A DNA stretch of 6,898 bases, taken from Burkholderiaceae bacterium. GTDB lineage: Bacteria > Pseudomonadota > Gammaproteobacteria > Burkholderiales > Burkholderiaceae_F. The position numbers and the translations under genes were made by a program. Below, piece after piece: positions 6,874 through 6,898 of this stretch. Location: NCBI GenBank assembly GCA_013696665.1, contig JACCYC010000143.1, positions 1-6,898 of the forward strand, written 5' to 3'. The notes below the pieces were generated by a model. The model did no database searches. It was given only the letters and a program-made list of their open reading frames with translations, and was not told the origin of the DNA. The first letter of the stretch is position 1, and the number at the start of each line of letters is the position of its first letter.

Positions 6874-6898
6874 CTCACTGGAAAACCCAAGGGATGGT

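Noticed and set aside
6874..6898. End of coaE upstream of zapD on the minus strand
   Set aside because: Only 25 bases remain. One frame ends in TGA right before the zapD ATG, but seven codons are too few to identify a gene.

Overview
The window is a compact block of bacterial housekeeping genes with almost no non-coding DNA and no sign of mobile DNA, CRISPR, tRNA or rRNA. The gene order secA - argJ - AAA-type ATPase (DUF815) - Nudix/ThiE-like fusion, facing a zapD - yacG pair, matches what I recall of the order in Betaproteobacteria, especially Burkholderiales. The protein sequences also look betaproteobacterial, for example the SecA stretch DEFTGRLMVGRRWSEG and the ZapD signature around its SANKYMLW motif. 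GC content is fairly high by eye. I would not name a genus.

Layout: (1) Positions 1-2746, plus strand: secA, missing only its first few codons at the window edge. (2) Positions 2747-2808: a 62-base gap holding a two-part stem-loop. (3) Positions 2809-4047: argJ. (4) Positions 4047-4946: a P-loop ATPase of the DUF815 family, whose start touches the argJ stop. (5) Positions 4943-5974: a MutT-like Nudix domain fused to a thiamine-phosphate-synthase-like domain, starting inside the ATPase stop codon (ATGA overlap). (6) On the minus strand, zapD (6873 down to 6103) and yacG (6096 down to 5890), separated by 6 bases. The 3' end of yacG overlaps the 3' end of the Nudix fusion gene tail to tail by 85 bases.

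The genes serve unrelated core processes: protein export (SecA), arginine biosynthesis (ArgJ), probable nucleotide-pool cleaning (Nudix), Z-ring bundling (ZapD) and gyrase inhibition (YacG). The argJ-ATPase-Nudix trio is packed tightly enough to be one translationally coupled transcript, and zapD-yacG is a second unit converging on it.

I do not see a new defence or mobile system. The points most worth a second look are the degenerate ThiE-like half of the fusion protein, the uncharacterised DUF815 ATPase, the antiparallel overlap in which both proteins carry extra C-terminal tails, and the stem-loop just before argJ.
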